DNA of 10,336 nt, taken from assembly GCA_038204185.1 (NCBI GenBank), contig JBBRDE010000198.1, forward strand, positions 1-10,336, written 5' to 3'. Positions 1-7,761 of this stretch are shown here, piece by piece. This DNA comes from Salmonirosea sp038204185. GTDB taxonomy: Bacteria; Bacteroidota; Bacteroidia; Cytophagales; Spirosomataceae. Position numbers and translations under genes: made by a program. Positions within the stretch are counted from its first letter, which is position 1, and every line of letters begins with the position of its first letter. Below the pieces are notes generated by a model. The model was not told where the DNA came from. It was given only the letters and a program-made list of their open reading frames with translations, and did not search any database.

Positions 1-758
1 CGCCTTTCTTTTTGTACCTTCCCTACAACGCCCCGCACTTTGGCAAAACCGACCCGGATGATGTCCGTCAGCATACGGTGGCCTTGAACGTTGCCAATTA
101 CGAAGGTTATCCCATCATGAATTCCCTGCAGGCCCCACCCGCGTATATGCAGAAGTTTGCCTACGTTACCGATCCCTATCGCCGTACCTACGCTGCCATG
201 GTGGCCAGCCTAGACGATCAAGTGGGGGTACTTTTGGAAAAACTCGAAAAGGAAAAGTTGCTGGATAATACCATGATCTGGTTCATGTCGGACAATGGCG
301 GGTATTCCGAGACCTACTACGGCCACGCCAGCAATGGTGGCCTGCGTGGCGAGAAAGCTACCCTCTGGGAAGGGGGCATCCGGGTACCGGCACTGGTCAT
401 GTGGAAAGGGCGCATCCGTCCCGGACAGACGGTAGATACCCCCATCTGCAATGTGGACATTGTACCTACCCTGGCCGGTATTGTTGGGTTTAAAGGTCAG
501 TTGCGCTCTGACGCTATCGATGGGCGGGACATAAGCGCAGTGCTGTTTAAAAACAAAAAATTATCCCGTTCCATTTTCTGGCAATATGGTAGTCAAACCG
601 CCTTACGCCGGGGTGACTGGAAGTTGGTAGATGGCACAAAACTGTATAATCTGCGGAAAGATCGGAACGAGACCCATGATCTGGCCAGATTGCATCCTGA
701 TGTGGTGCAAAAACTGCGGACGGAGTATGAGGAGTTGGACAAGAAGGTGGTTCGTTGA
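1..758 (+). CDS. Type I sulfatase, C-terminal part (5' end outside window)
   Basis: This is the C-terminal part of a formylglycine-dependent sulfatase, which hydrolyses sulfate esters, probably on a polysaccharide and outside the cytoplasm. The frame is open to the left edge and reads P-F-F-L-Y-L-P-Y-N-A-P-H-F, a typical core strand with its histidine, so the TTG at position 12 is internal and not a start. Seen in the sequence: SDNGG (288-302) and GEKATLWEGGIR (348-383), which match the family's metal and sulfate-binding region, then ALRRGDWKL (about 597-623) and LYNLRKDRNETHDLA, which are usual near the C-terminus. The Cys/Ser-x-Pro-x-Arg site converted to formylglycine, and any signal peptide, would lie upstream of the window. 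The stop is TGA at 756-758. The gene converges on the DUF1501 gene. The substrate cannot be read from this fragment. Confidence 0.95.
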   Translation, partial: PFFLYLPYNAPHFGKTDPDDVRQHTVALNVANYEGYPIMNSLQAPPAYMQKFAYVTDPYRRTYAAMVASLDDQVGVLLEKLEKEKLLDNTMIWFMSDNGGYSETYYGHASNGGLRGEKATLWEGGIRVPALVMWKGRIRPGQTVDTPICNVDIVPTLAGIVGFKGQLRSDAIDGRDISAVLFKNKKLSRSIFWQYGSQTALRRGDWKLVDGTKLYNLRKDRNETHDLARLHPDVVQKLRTEYEELDKKVVR

Positions 759-793
759 GTAGTTGTTTCTTGAAGCCAGCCCATCGGGAAAGT

Positions 794-808
794 GCAGTCG
801 AAGACTGC
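794..808. terminator. Hairpin between convergent genes, possible shared terminator
   Basis: There is a perfect 6-bp stem, GCAGTC (794-799) and GACTGC (803-808), closed by a GAA triloop. It lies in the 95-base gap between the convergent sulfatase and DUF1501 stops. No T-run follows on either strand, so a factor-independent terminator role is only possible. The GAA triloop recalls the hairpin at 9538-9550, so it may instead belong to a repeat family. Confidence 0.35.
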
Positions 809-853
809 CAGCTATGTCTAACCACCAGATGCAATTGGGGGTAGTCTGAGAAC

Positions 854-2323
854 CTACGACAGAATCTGTTTTACCACTTTCCCATGGACATCGGTCAGGC
901 GGAAGTTGCGGCCCTGAAAGGGGTAGATCAGTTTTTCGTGGTCGAAGCCCAGCAGGTGCAGGATGGTGGCCTGTAAGTCGTGTACGTGTACCCGATCCTT
1001 TACGCCATAGTACCCTATTTCGTCGGTTTCACCGAAACTAAACCCTTGCTTCACGCCAGCACCCGCCAGCCACATGGTAAAGGCTTCTTTGTGGTGGTCG
1101 CGCCCCCGGAAAGGTGCCTTTTTACCTCCCCGATTCTCCGCCATGGGTGTACGGCCAAACTCTCCCCCCCACACCACCAGGGTGTCGTCCAGCATACCGC
1201 GCTGCTTCAAATCGGTGAGCAGGGCCGTGGTAGCCTGGTCGGTCTCCCGGCATCGGTTCACAAATCCAATTTCCAGGGCTTCGTTGGAGTTACTGCCGTG
1301 GGTATCCCAGTCGGCGTGGTACAGTTGAATAAAGCGAACACCCCGCTCCGCCAGCCGGCGCGCCAGCAGGCAGTTGTTGGCGTAGGAATTCTGGCCGGGG
1401 GTAGTTCCGTACATCTGGTGGATAGACTCCGGTTCGCGACTAATATCCATGGCATCGGGTACGGTAGTCTGCATCCGGAAGGCTAGCTCATACTGCTCAA
1501 TGCGCGACAGGATTTCGGGGTCGCCCATTTCCTGGTGTTGCACCCGATTGATGTTGCTGATGGTCTCAATAGCGGCTTTGCGCAGGTCGCGGGGCATCCC
1601 CTTGGGGTCAGAAATATACAGGACCGGGTCGCCTTCCGAGCGGCACTGCACGCCCTGGTACTGCGAAGGCAGAAACCCGCTTCCCCAAATGCTCTTGCCC
1701 GCACTAGGTATGGCATCGCCTGAGGCCAACACAATAAAGCCGGGCAGATTCGCATTTTCAGAACCCAGTCCGTAAGTCACCCACGACCCAAAGCTAGGGC
1801 GGCCCGTGCGAGGGCTACCCGTGTGCATAAACAGCTGAGCCGGGGCGTGGTTGAACTCGTCGGTGTGCATGGCCCGCAGGAAGGTTACCTCATCGACGGA
1901 CTGCTGGAAATAGGGCATGTGGTGTGACACCCAGCTACCCGTTTGTCCGTATTGGTTAAAGTCCGCGTAGGGGCCAAGCATTTTGGGGGTACCCACTATA
2001 AATGCAAAGCGCTTGCCTTCGAGCAGCGACGGCGGACAGTCTAATCCGTCGAGGTCACGAAGGAGGGGTTTGTTTTCAAAAAGTTCCAGCTGCGAGGGTG
2101 CCCCCGACATGTGCAGAAATATGACCCTTTTGGCTTTTGGAGCAAAATGGCTGAGGCGCAGGCTATCCAGGGAAGGATCGGAAGCACCTTTGAACAAATC
2201 GCAGCCCATCATCATCCCCCCTAGTGCCATCGCACCCATATGGCCGATGCTTTGCTTAAGGAAATAACGACGGGTAGTAGCCTGTCGGTCAGTTTGTTCA
2301 AGTTCTTTCAGCAGCTTTTCCAT
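854..2323 (-). CDS. DUF1501 family protein, twin-arginine exported
   Basis: A protein of 489 aa from the ATG at 2323. An in-frame TTG at 2341 would add six residues, but the ATG is preferred: it follows an A-rich leader and places the export signal as usual. The N-terminus carries T-R-R-Y-F-L-K (about residues 17-23), then a hydrophobic stretch ending GGMMMGC, which suggests Tat export with possible lipid attachment at that Cys. Family signatures seen: HMSGAPSQLELFENKP near the start of the mature protein, WDTHGSN (about 339-345), WGGEFGRTP (about 385-393) and GRDHHKEAF (about 407-415). DUF1501 belongs to the alkaline phosphatase/sulfatase-like fold; its substrate is not established. The gene lies 75 bases after the DUF1549/DUF1553 gene on the same strand, a pairing common in Planctomycetota and in some Bacteroidota, so the two are probably co-transcribed and act together outside the cytoplasm. 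The length is usual for the family. Confidence 0.93.
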   Translation of the reverse strand: MEKLLKELEQTDRQATTRRYFLKQSIGHMGAMALGGMMMGCDLFKGASDPSLDSLRLSHFAPKAKRVIFLHMSGAPSQLELFENKPLLRDLDGLDCPPSLLEGKRFAFIVGTPKMLGPYADFNQYGQTGSWVSHHMPYFQQSVDEVTFLRAMHTDEFNHAPAQLFMHTGSPRTGRPSFGSWVTYGLGSENANLPGFIVLASGDAIPSAGKSIWGSGFLPSQYQGVQCRSEGDPVLYISDPKGMPRDLRKAAIETISNINRVQHQEMGDPEILSRIEQYELAFRMQTTVPDAMDISREPESIHQMYGTTPGQNSYANNCLLARRLAERGVRFIQLYHADWDTHGSNSNEALEIGFVNRCRETDQATTALLTDLKQRGMLDDTLVVWGGEFGRTPMAENRGGKKAPFRGRDHHKEAFTMWLAGAGVKQGFSFGETDEIGYYGVKDRVHVHDLQATILHLLGFDHEKLIYPFQGRNFRLTDVHGKVVKQILS

Positions 2324-2398
2324 CCGTATTTGTTTTTTCAATCCAGGCAGTTGTATTGACTTTATTTATCCCTCTTTCGACCTATTAGTATTCTGATA

Positions 2399-4684
2399 CT
2401 ATTGCTTAGTAAGCACCTCATCCATATTCAACATCACGTTGGCCGTAGCCGTCAGTGCTGCCAAATGGGGCGTTTTGGGATAGTCCATCGTCAGAAACTT
2501 TAAAACATCCCGCGGCGAAGTACGGTAATGTCGCACCGACTGCCGGTAGTAATCCAGTAGCAGTGTTGCCCGTTCCTGGGAAGGAGTTCGGCCCGTCAAA
2601 CGCCGGTACCCTTCCCTGATACTCACTTCTGGATTTAGGGCCGTCACCTGCTTCATCTGCCACGCCAGGCCTTGCGCCGCTTCCAGGTACACGGGGTCAT
2701 TCAACGTCACCAGGGCTTGCAAAGGGGTATTGGTTCGTATCCGCCGGGATAGACACATCTCCCGGCTTGGCGCATCAAAGGTAATGAATGACGCATAGGG
2801 GCTAGACTTTCGCCAGTAGGTGTAGAGGGCACGTCGGTACCGGTCCTCGTTTTCGGCATTCCGCCATTTTACCACATTGCGTATCACCTGCCACACCCCG
2901 TCGGGCTGGGGCGGCATCACGCTAGGTCCAAATAATTTTGGGGAAAAAAGGCCGGACGCGGACAGTGCCTGGTCACGTACCTGTTCGGCGCTGAGTCGTA
3001 CGCGGGCACCCCTTGCCAGTAGCATATTGTAGGGGTCTTTTTCCAACAACTCTTCGCTCAGCTCCGAGCTCTGTCGGTAGGTAGCCGACAAGACTACCTC
3101 GCGCAGGAGCTTTTTTACACTCCATTGATTTTCGTTCATGAACCGTAGCGCCAGCCAGTCCAGCAATTCCGGGTGCGTGGGTTTGGCGCCCTGAGACCCA
3201 AAGTCTTCCAGGGTTTCGACCAGACCTCGTCCAAAAAGCTGCTCCCAGAAACGATTGACCATGACGCGGGCGGTCATGGGGTTCTGGGGACTTACCAGCC
3301 ACCGGGCCAGGCTCAGGCGGGTAGTGGGTGCCCCTTTTGGTAGCTGAGTAAGGGCCTTGGGGGTTTGCGGGAAGACCTCTTGGCCATGTACCATCCAATT
3401 GCCCCGTACAAACAGGTGGGTTTTCCGGGTACTGTCAGACGGAAGCTCTTCCATGACGGGCGTGCGGGAGGGCTTTATCACGTCCAGTTTTTGTCGGGCG
3501 GATAGGTACTGCTCATGGCAGGTATCCTTCTGTGTGGCTATGAACCGGGTCAACTCAGCCTGCTGGCGTTTCTGGATACCGGACAACTCCCTGAGTACCG
3601 GTTTGTCGTTCGTGTGATCCGCGTCGGCCGAGGTATTAAAGAAAGCCATCATCTGGTAGTACTCCTTATGCGGAAAGGCATCGTAGGGATGACTGTGGCA
3701 TTGTACGCAGGCCATGGTAGTACCTTGCCACACCTCCATGGTGGTATTGACCCGGTCTATTACCGCCACCACCCGAAACTCCTCGTCGTCGGTACCGCCT
3801 TCGTCGTTGGTGTTGGTGTTGCGATGAAAGGCCGTAGCAATGCGCTGGTCAACCGTGGGGTTGGGAAGTAAGTCTCCGGCCAGTTGCTCCACCGTGAATT
3901 GGTCAAAGGGCATATCCTTGTTAAAGGCCTCAATGACCCAGTCGCGGTATTGCCAGATATCCCGATGGCGGTCCTTCTGGTACCCCTGGGAGTCGCCGTA
4001 GCGGGCGAGGTCAAGCCACATGGCCGCCCAGCGCTCCCCGTAGTGGGCCGAGGTCAGCAGACGGTCTACTACTTTTTCGTAGGCATCGTTTGACGTATCA
4101 TTTAGAAAATCATCATATTCCTTTGGGGAGGGTGCAAGGCCTGTAAGATCCAGGGTAACGCGGCGGAGCAGCAACGCCTTATCGGCCTCCTCGGCGGGCG
4201 TGAGGCCTTCGTCTTTTATTTTTCGTAGTATAAACTTATCAATGTCATTTTCTGGCCAGAAGGAGAAAACAAAGGGCGGTTTTTGCGGGGTAGGTGCCAC
4301 ATAAGACCAGTGAGTTTCCCACTCGGCGCCCTCCTCGATCCAGCGTTCCAGCAGCGCGATCTGCTCATCCGCCAGCGGCGGGGCTTTGAGCGGCATCCGG
4401 TCATCAGGATCGGTTGCTTTTAGGCGGGTAATCAATTCGCTCAGCTCGGGATGGCCGGGTACAATGCAGGGCTTACCCGATTTGCCGTTACTCAATGCTT
4501 TCTCCCGGTACAACAGACTAATGTCCCCTTGCTCCTTTACTCCGCCGTGGCAGTTGGTGCAGTTAGCATTAAATATGGGGCGAATCTGCGAGTTAAAGTC
4601 CACCCGGTTGCCACCCCACCACTGCCAGGCGCTCAGGGTAATAGTAGTCCCGGCCAGCAGAATGAGTATATACCTAAATCGCAT
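2399..4684 (-). CDS. Membrane-anchored PSCyt1/DUF1549/DUF1553 cytochrome c protein
   Basis: A 761-aa protein starting at ATG 4682-4684. Residues 4-20 form a hydrophobic anchor or signal. A class I cytochrome c-like domain (PSCyt1) follows, with the haem site C42-T-N-C45-H46 and a probable axial Met97 in DDRMPLK, ending in LLERWIEEGAEW. The DUF1549 domain (about 145-350) includes DKFILRKIKDEG, HYGERWAAMWLDLARYGDS and a second CxxCH at 326-330 in MACVQCHSHPYD, also usual for the family. The DUF1553 domain (about 455-720) has RLSLARWLVSPQNPMTARV, VNRFWEQLFGRGLVET, and FDAPSREMC with NTPLQALVTLNDP. Such proteins are predicted to be c-type cytochromes outside the cytoplasm, often encoded next to DUF1501 and sulfatase genes. 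A role in oxidative sugar or glycan breakdown is inferred from context. It is probably the first gene of a unit with the DUF1501 gene downstream. Confidence 0.95.
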   Translation of the reverse strand: MRFRYILILLAGTTITLSAWQWWGGNRVDFNSQIRPIFNANCTNCHGGVKEQGDISLLYREKALSNGKSGKPCIVPGHPELSELITRLKATDPDDRMPLKAPPLADEQIALLERWIEEGAEWETHWSYVAPTPQKPPFVFSFWPENDIDKFILRKIKDEGLTPAEEADKALLLRRVTLDLTGLAPSPKEYDDFLNDTSNDAYEKVVDRLLTSAHYGERWAAMWLDLARYGDSQGYQKDRHRDIWQYRDWVIEAFNKDMPFDQFTVEQLAGDLLPNPTVDQRIATAFHRNTNTNDEGGTDDEEFRVVAVIDRVNTTMEVWQGTTMACVQCHSHPYDAFPHKEYYQMMAFFNTSADADHTNDKPVLRELSGIQKRQQAELTRFIATQKDTCHEQYLSARQKLDVIKPSRTPVMEELPSDSTRKTHLFVRGNWMVHGQEVFPQTPKALTQLPKGAPTTRLSLARWLVSPQNPMTARVMVNRFWEQLFGRGLVETLEDFGSQGAKPTHPELLDWLALRFMNENQWSVKKLLREVVLSATYRQSSELSEELLEKDPYNMLLARGARVRLSAEQVRDQALSASGLFSPKLFGPSVMPPQPDGVWQVIRNVVKWRNAENEDRYRRALYTYWRKSSPYASFITFDAPSREMCLSRRIRTNTPLQALVTLNDPVYLEAAQGLAWQMKQVTALNPEVSIREGYRRLTGRTPSQERATLLLDYYRQSVRHYRTSPRDVLKFLTMDYPKTPHLAALTATANVMLNMDEVLTKQ

Positions 4685-5031
4685 ACTGAAATTTCTTGTT
4701 TCAGGTACTATAAGGTATGTGTTGGCGGGAATCTACTAGTAGTGGCCTTGGGTACCTTAAAGCTTTGCTCTTTTTGAGGAATTAGGGGTGGTTGAGGTAG
4801 GTAGGATTGAACTGTTTGGGTTTAGACTTCTATTTGGTAAAATAATGACTGTGCTTTTCTGGTTTGCCGAAGTGGATGTCCGCCTAGATTACAAATCAGG
4901 GTGAGCGGGATTTGTAGCCGAATGAACAAAAGCAAGTATACCTATCCTTTGTTGCCAAGTATTGGCTATATTAGGCCTTTTAGCCGTTTTCCTTTGTCCC
5001 TAACACAACCTTAACCAACTACCGAATCTCT
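4685..5031. other. Non-coding gap between divergent genes
   Basis: This 347-base gap separates the divergent starts of the DUF1549/DUF1553 gene and the DUF2254 gene, so promoters for both should lie here. I found no correctly spaced pair for the Bacteroidota consensus (TTTG, about 20 bases, TAnnTTTG). TATCCTTTG at 4943-4951 is the nearest box, but its spacing is one base too long and it has no TTTG at the right distance upstream. The middle of the gap is occupied by a REP-like repeat at about 4868-4920. No credible open reading frame is present. Confidence 0.6.
4868..4920 (+). repeat. REP-like palindromic element, copy 1
   Basis: The core at 4887-4906 (GATTACAAATCAGGGTGAGC) matches 9569-9588 at 18 of 20 positions. 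Within it, TACAAATC (4890-4897) and GATTTGTA (4909-4916) form a perfect 8-bp inverted repeat around an 11-base loop. A smaller alternative hairpin, GATT-aca-AATC, is also possible. Short palindromes of this kind scattered between genes fit REP sequences mobilised by REP-associated tyrosine transposases; no such transposase is in the window. Confidence 0.6.
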
Positions 5032-6296
5032 ATGCAGAAAAATCTCACTTTTTTTGTTAAACGCCTGACCGGAAAGTTATGGTTCAGACCCTTGTTATTT
5101 TGCCTGTTGTCGATCGGAGGAGCGCTTATTGCCCACCTGGCCGATCGTAGTTTTCTGACGGATCTGGTGCCGGAAATTGAAAAAAGCTCGCTGGAAGACT
5201 TACTCACAACTATTTCCGCCAGTATGCTGGTCATAGCCATTTTTGCCGTGGGGGCCATGCTTTCTGCTTTTTCGGCGGCCAGCAGCACTGCCACCCCCCG
5301 GTCCTTTGCGCTTATTGTGGCGGATGACGTGTCTCAGAACGCCCTTTCCATTTACATTGGGGCATTTATTTTCAGTATCGTAGGTTCCGTAGCGCTAAAG
5401 AACGGGTACTACGCCAAGGCGGGCCATTTCACCCTTTTTGTGCTGACGCTGATCGTTTTCACTGTCGTGATTCTAACCTTTCTGCGGTGGGTGGAGCGAA
5501 TATCCAAACTGGGTCGGCTGGGGCACACTATAGAACGGGTTGAGGAAGCAACGGCCTCAGCTTTTCAGGCAAAGCTCGAAACTCCTTTGATGGGTGGCAT
5601 TCCGATTTCGGCTCAGGAAAAAAAAGGAACCGCTGTATTCAGTGGCCCGATCGGCTACGTACAGCACATTCGAATGGATAATATACAGACGCTGGCCGAG
5701 GAGCTAGACCTGCGTGTGACGTTGAACGCCATACCGGGGAGTTTTGTCTCTCCTGATAAGCCTCTGCTCTATGTTTACCCCGCGAAGAATAGTTTGTCCG
5801 ACAGACAGGTAGATACGTTCAGTAAAGCCTTCGTGATTGAGAACACCCGCTCCTTTCACGATGATCCCCGGTTTGGGCTAATCGCGCTCAGCGAAATCGC
5901 GAGCCGGGCATTATCTCCCGGCATCAATGATCCCGGAACGGCCATTGCCATAATCGGAAGTCATGTCCGTATATTTTGTCTATGGCTGGGAAAAGGCCCC
6001 ACCCACAACCTACCCGGGAGGTCACCTACAACCGGGTGGAGGTCCCCGAAATCTCCATCGCCGATGCCTTTGAAGATGCTTTTCGTCCTATTGCCCGCGA
6101 TGGAGCAGGCTCGATTGAGGTCATGCTGCGTCTTCAGAAAGCGTATCGTACCATTGCTCACATTGGCTCTGCGGAAGTCAGGGCGCTGATGTATGCCTAT
6201 TCTGAAGAAGCCTGCCAGCGGGCCGGGAAAGCAATGGAGTTTGAAAACGACGTAGAGTTATTGAGAAAAGAGTCGATATTTTCGGGACAGGGGTAG
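5032..6296 (+). pseudogene. DUF2254 membrane protein gene split by a -1 frame change
   Basis: Two adjacent frames together encode one DUF2254 protein. The first runs from ATG 5032 and, unshifted, would end at 6189 after 385 aa with a non-family tail. Family-like sequence leaves this frame near residue 321 and resumes one frame back (R-E-V-T-Y-N-R-V-E-V-P-E, then the GAGSIEVMLRLQKAY region) to TAG 6294-6296. Joined at the G_GGA_AAA heptamer (5988-5994), the product is about 421 aa, a normal family length. Membrane segments lie near residues 17-36, 58-82, 103-122 and 132-152; the soluble part includes SGPIGYVQHI (204-213) and RALSPGINDPGTAI (292-305). The function of DUF2254 is unknown. A disabling or recent indel, a sequence error, or programmed frameshifting would each explain the pattern. 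The downstream frame keeps family-like sequence with no internal stops, so any lesion is recent. Confidence 0.85.
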
Positions 6297-6337
6297 TTTC
6301 ACTTGATCACCCCCATCGGTAAGCTAAAAAATTACTA

Positions 6338-7009
6338 TTACCTGTTTTGCAATGTTCTCATTTCTGTTTCGAGAAAATCAGCCACAAGTTTACTGAGTTT
6401 CTCATATCCTTCGGCGGTATAATGTACATCATCTGATCCTTTTCCGTATTTTTTGTGAATCAAAATGGAAGGCTCATAGAGGTCATTGATAACCACCGAA
6501 TGTTTTTTCATAACCGCTTTGGCGGCATCATTGTATTTTACGGCGTCTTCCGTAATGCGACCCGCTTCATCCTCAGGTACATAAGTAGTAGTAACAAAGA
6601 TTAATTTTGCATCCGTTTTCTTTTGTAGGGTAGATACCAGCGAATCGAGATTAGCGGCGTACTCCTCAACGCTGTAAGTAATTTTTCCATTGGCTTTATC
6701 CCGATTCCCCTGCACCTTTGAATCAGGATGCCGATAGCAGAGATCCCATAGCCCCCAGTTGAATTGAATAATATCCCATTTTTCGTCACCCAGCCACGCC
6801 TCAATTTTTTCTAATCCCGTTCCGGTATGTTGCGCGTTGCCGGGGTTGTGGGTAATGATGGCTTTATCGGAAAAGTGTTTTTTGACAAAGGGCGTGTAGC
6901 CAATTGAAATGGAATCGCCAATAATCAATATGTTCGGTGTATTGGTTTTAAAAGCAGTTAAGAGCGCGCAGGCTACGATTAACGAGGACAGGTGTAGTTT
7001 GTATTTCAT
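6338..7009 (-). CDS. Secreted SGNH/GDSL family hydrolase
   Basis: A 223-aa protein from the ATG at 7007-7009. An upstream in-frame TTG (7039) lies inside an antitoxin remnant and would put ten unrelated residues before the signal peptide, so it is rejected. Residues 1-20 (KYKLHLSSLIVACALLTAF) form a signal peptide, so the enzyme is probably periplasmic or secreted. SGNH blocks seen: I-I-G-D-S33 at 29-33 (nucleophile Ser33), the block II glycine in NPGNAQHTG (G57), the block III region F-N84-W-G-L-W-D-L, and D193-D-V-H196 for the Asp-His pair. These enzymes cleave esters, often acetyl groups on sugars; the substrate is not identifiable. The gene converges on the DUF2254 gene with a 41-base gap, and its start codon lies immediately next to the relic of an antitoxin gene. 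Confidence 0.9.
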   Translation of the reverse strand: MKYKLHLSSLIVACALLTAFKTNTPNILIIGDSISIGYTPFVKKHFSDKAIITHNPGNAQHTGTGLEKIEAWLGDEKWDIIQFNWGLWDLCYRHPDSKVQGNRDKANGKITYSVEEYAANLDSLVSTLQKKTDAKLIFVTTTYVPEDEAGRITEDAVKYNDAAKAVMKKHSVVINDLYEPSILIHKKYGKGSDDVHYTAEGYEKLSKLVADFLETEMRTLQNR

Positions 7010-7066
7010 GGGTGTTTTCAAATCAAATGCTCTCGGCAAACGGTTTTATGATCAAAATCCGGCGGC
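7009..7066 (-). pseudogene. Remnant of the 3' end of a DUF6364-like antitoxin gene
   Basis: Read on the minus strand, this stretch encodes P-P-D-F-D-H-K-T-V-C-R-E-H-L-I followed by TGA. The tail of the intact antitoxin at 9247-9504 reads P-A-D-F-D-Y-K-T-A-Y-R-E-H-L-I, so 11 of 15 residues agree. At DNA level, 7023-7059 and 9264-9300 agree at 31 of 37 bases and all six differences are transitions. Similarity continues weakly to the start codon of the SGNH hydrolase gene. I could not find the N-terminal part upstream (7067-7335), so this is a truncated relic and not a functional gene. Confidence 0.75.
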
Positions 7067-7335
7067 TTCGCCGTGGTAATTTTTGGGATTCGCATCCGGC
7101 CACCGCAGTTCACTACCCCGGGCTTAAAGGGTATGTAGGGTGAATTTCAGCAGAAAAAAATAAGAGCAACAGGCTTTTTCTGAGTGTTTCTGCCGAGTTT
7201 TAATCATGTTTTCGGCGCCCTGAGCCTGACACATCCAGGCCAGCGGGTCGAATCGAAGTGTCTGATCCCGCATCTGGATACTGCAAGCCAGGATGGGTCA
7301 GCAGAAACCATAGGATGGTAGCACGCATCGACTAT
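7067..7335. other. Non-coding gap with hairpins
   Basis: No supported gene lies here. A perfect 5-bp hairpin CGGCG-gctt-CGCCG (7060-7073) opens the stretch. GGGATTCGCATCCGG follows at 7085-7099, with GGAT and ATCC as an inverted repeat, which may be a strongly decayed REP-like unit. A 49-codon minus-strand frame (7124-7273) is open but has no recognisable family. I see no terminator with a T-run and no promoter with correct spacing. Confidence 0.5.
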
Positions 7336-7761
7336 TTAGGTGCGTACCGAGGAGGGCTTCGACACCAGGCTCCCCGCCAGATAAGCCATGGGTATATAAG
7401 CGCCCGCCAGATCCACGACGGTGAACCAGACTGGTGAAGAAAGCATGAAGACTGCTGCAATCCCCCCCGCCAGAAAAAAAACACCAACACCCAGGGCGAA
7501 CTTCATGTTGTGCGTAACGGCCATCAGAACAGCGACCAACGCCCCGGCAAAGGTACCCAGCGCATGGGCTAAAAACGGGAATACAAAATGTTTGGGCTGA
7601 AACAGATGCATGGTAGCGGACAGAGCTTCCATGGTGGACACATCTCCGCCAGCAGGCGGTGGGATCAGGTAGTGGCTGACGGCAATAATGCCCATATTGA
7701 CGATGCTGCCGACGACGCAGCCCACCACCAGGGCCAATACATTTCTGAGAGTAGTGTTCAT
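7336..7761 (-). CDS. Small four-helix membrane protein, unknown function
   Basis: A 141-aa hydrophobic protein starting at ATG 7759-7761 and ending with TAA 7336-7338. Four membrane segments are visible at about residues 8-32 (LALVVGCVVGSIVNMGIIAVSH), 58-82 (around FPFLAHALGTFAGALVAVLM), 87-108 (FALGVGVFFLAGGIAAVFM) and 112-134 (VWFTVVDLAGAYIPMAYLAG). The 33-57 loop contains IPPPAGGDVSTMEAL. I do not recognise a named family; the glycine-rich helices and the small size resemble uncharacterised membrane proteins that are common in Bacteroidota. There are no charged catalytic motifs. It stands alone and is divergent from the hydrolase-OsmC gene, with a 250-base gap that should hold both promoters. 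Coding is supported by the complete hydrophobic pattern and the good start. A role cannot be assigned. Confidence 0.8.
   Translation of the reverse strand: MNTTLRNVLALVVGCVVGSIVNMGIIAVSHYLIPPPAGGDVSTMEALSATMHLFQPKHFVFPFLAHALGTFAGALVAVLMAVTHNMKFALGVGVFFLAGGIAAVFMLSSPVWFTVVDLAGAYIPMAYLAGSLVSKPSSVRT

Noticed and set aside
980..1486. 168-codon plus-strand open frame inside the DUF1501 gene
   Set aside because: It is antisense to a gene with clear family motifs and its product shows no recognisable domain; it is a shadow frame.
2324..2341. TTG start at 2341 for the DUF1501 gene
   Set aside because: It adds only six residues before the usual N-terminal region; the ATG at 2323 is the better start, although TTG cannot be excluded.
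2973..3398. 141-codon minus-strand frame inside the DUF1549/DUF1553 gene
   Set aside because: Same strand, other frame, proline- and arginine-rich product without a domain; the overlapping 761-aa protein is fully supported.
4943..4951. TATCCTTTG as a -7 promoter box for the DUF2254 gene
   Set aside because: The internal spacing is one base too long for TAnnTTTG and the nearest upstream TTTG (4911-4914) is 28 bases away instead of about 20.
7124..7273. 49-codon minus-strand frame starting ATG 7271-7273
   Set aside because: Contains a plausible stretch (R-F-D-P-L-A-W-M-C-Q) but has no recognisable family, no clear leader signal and lies among repeat-like scraps; not supported as a gene.
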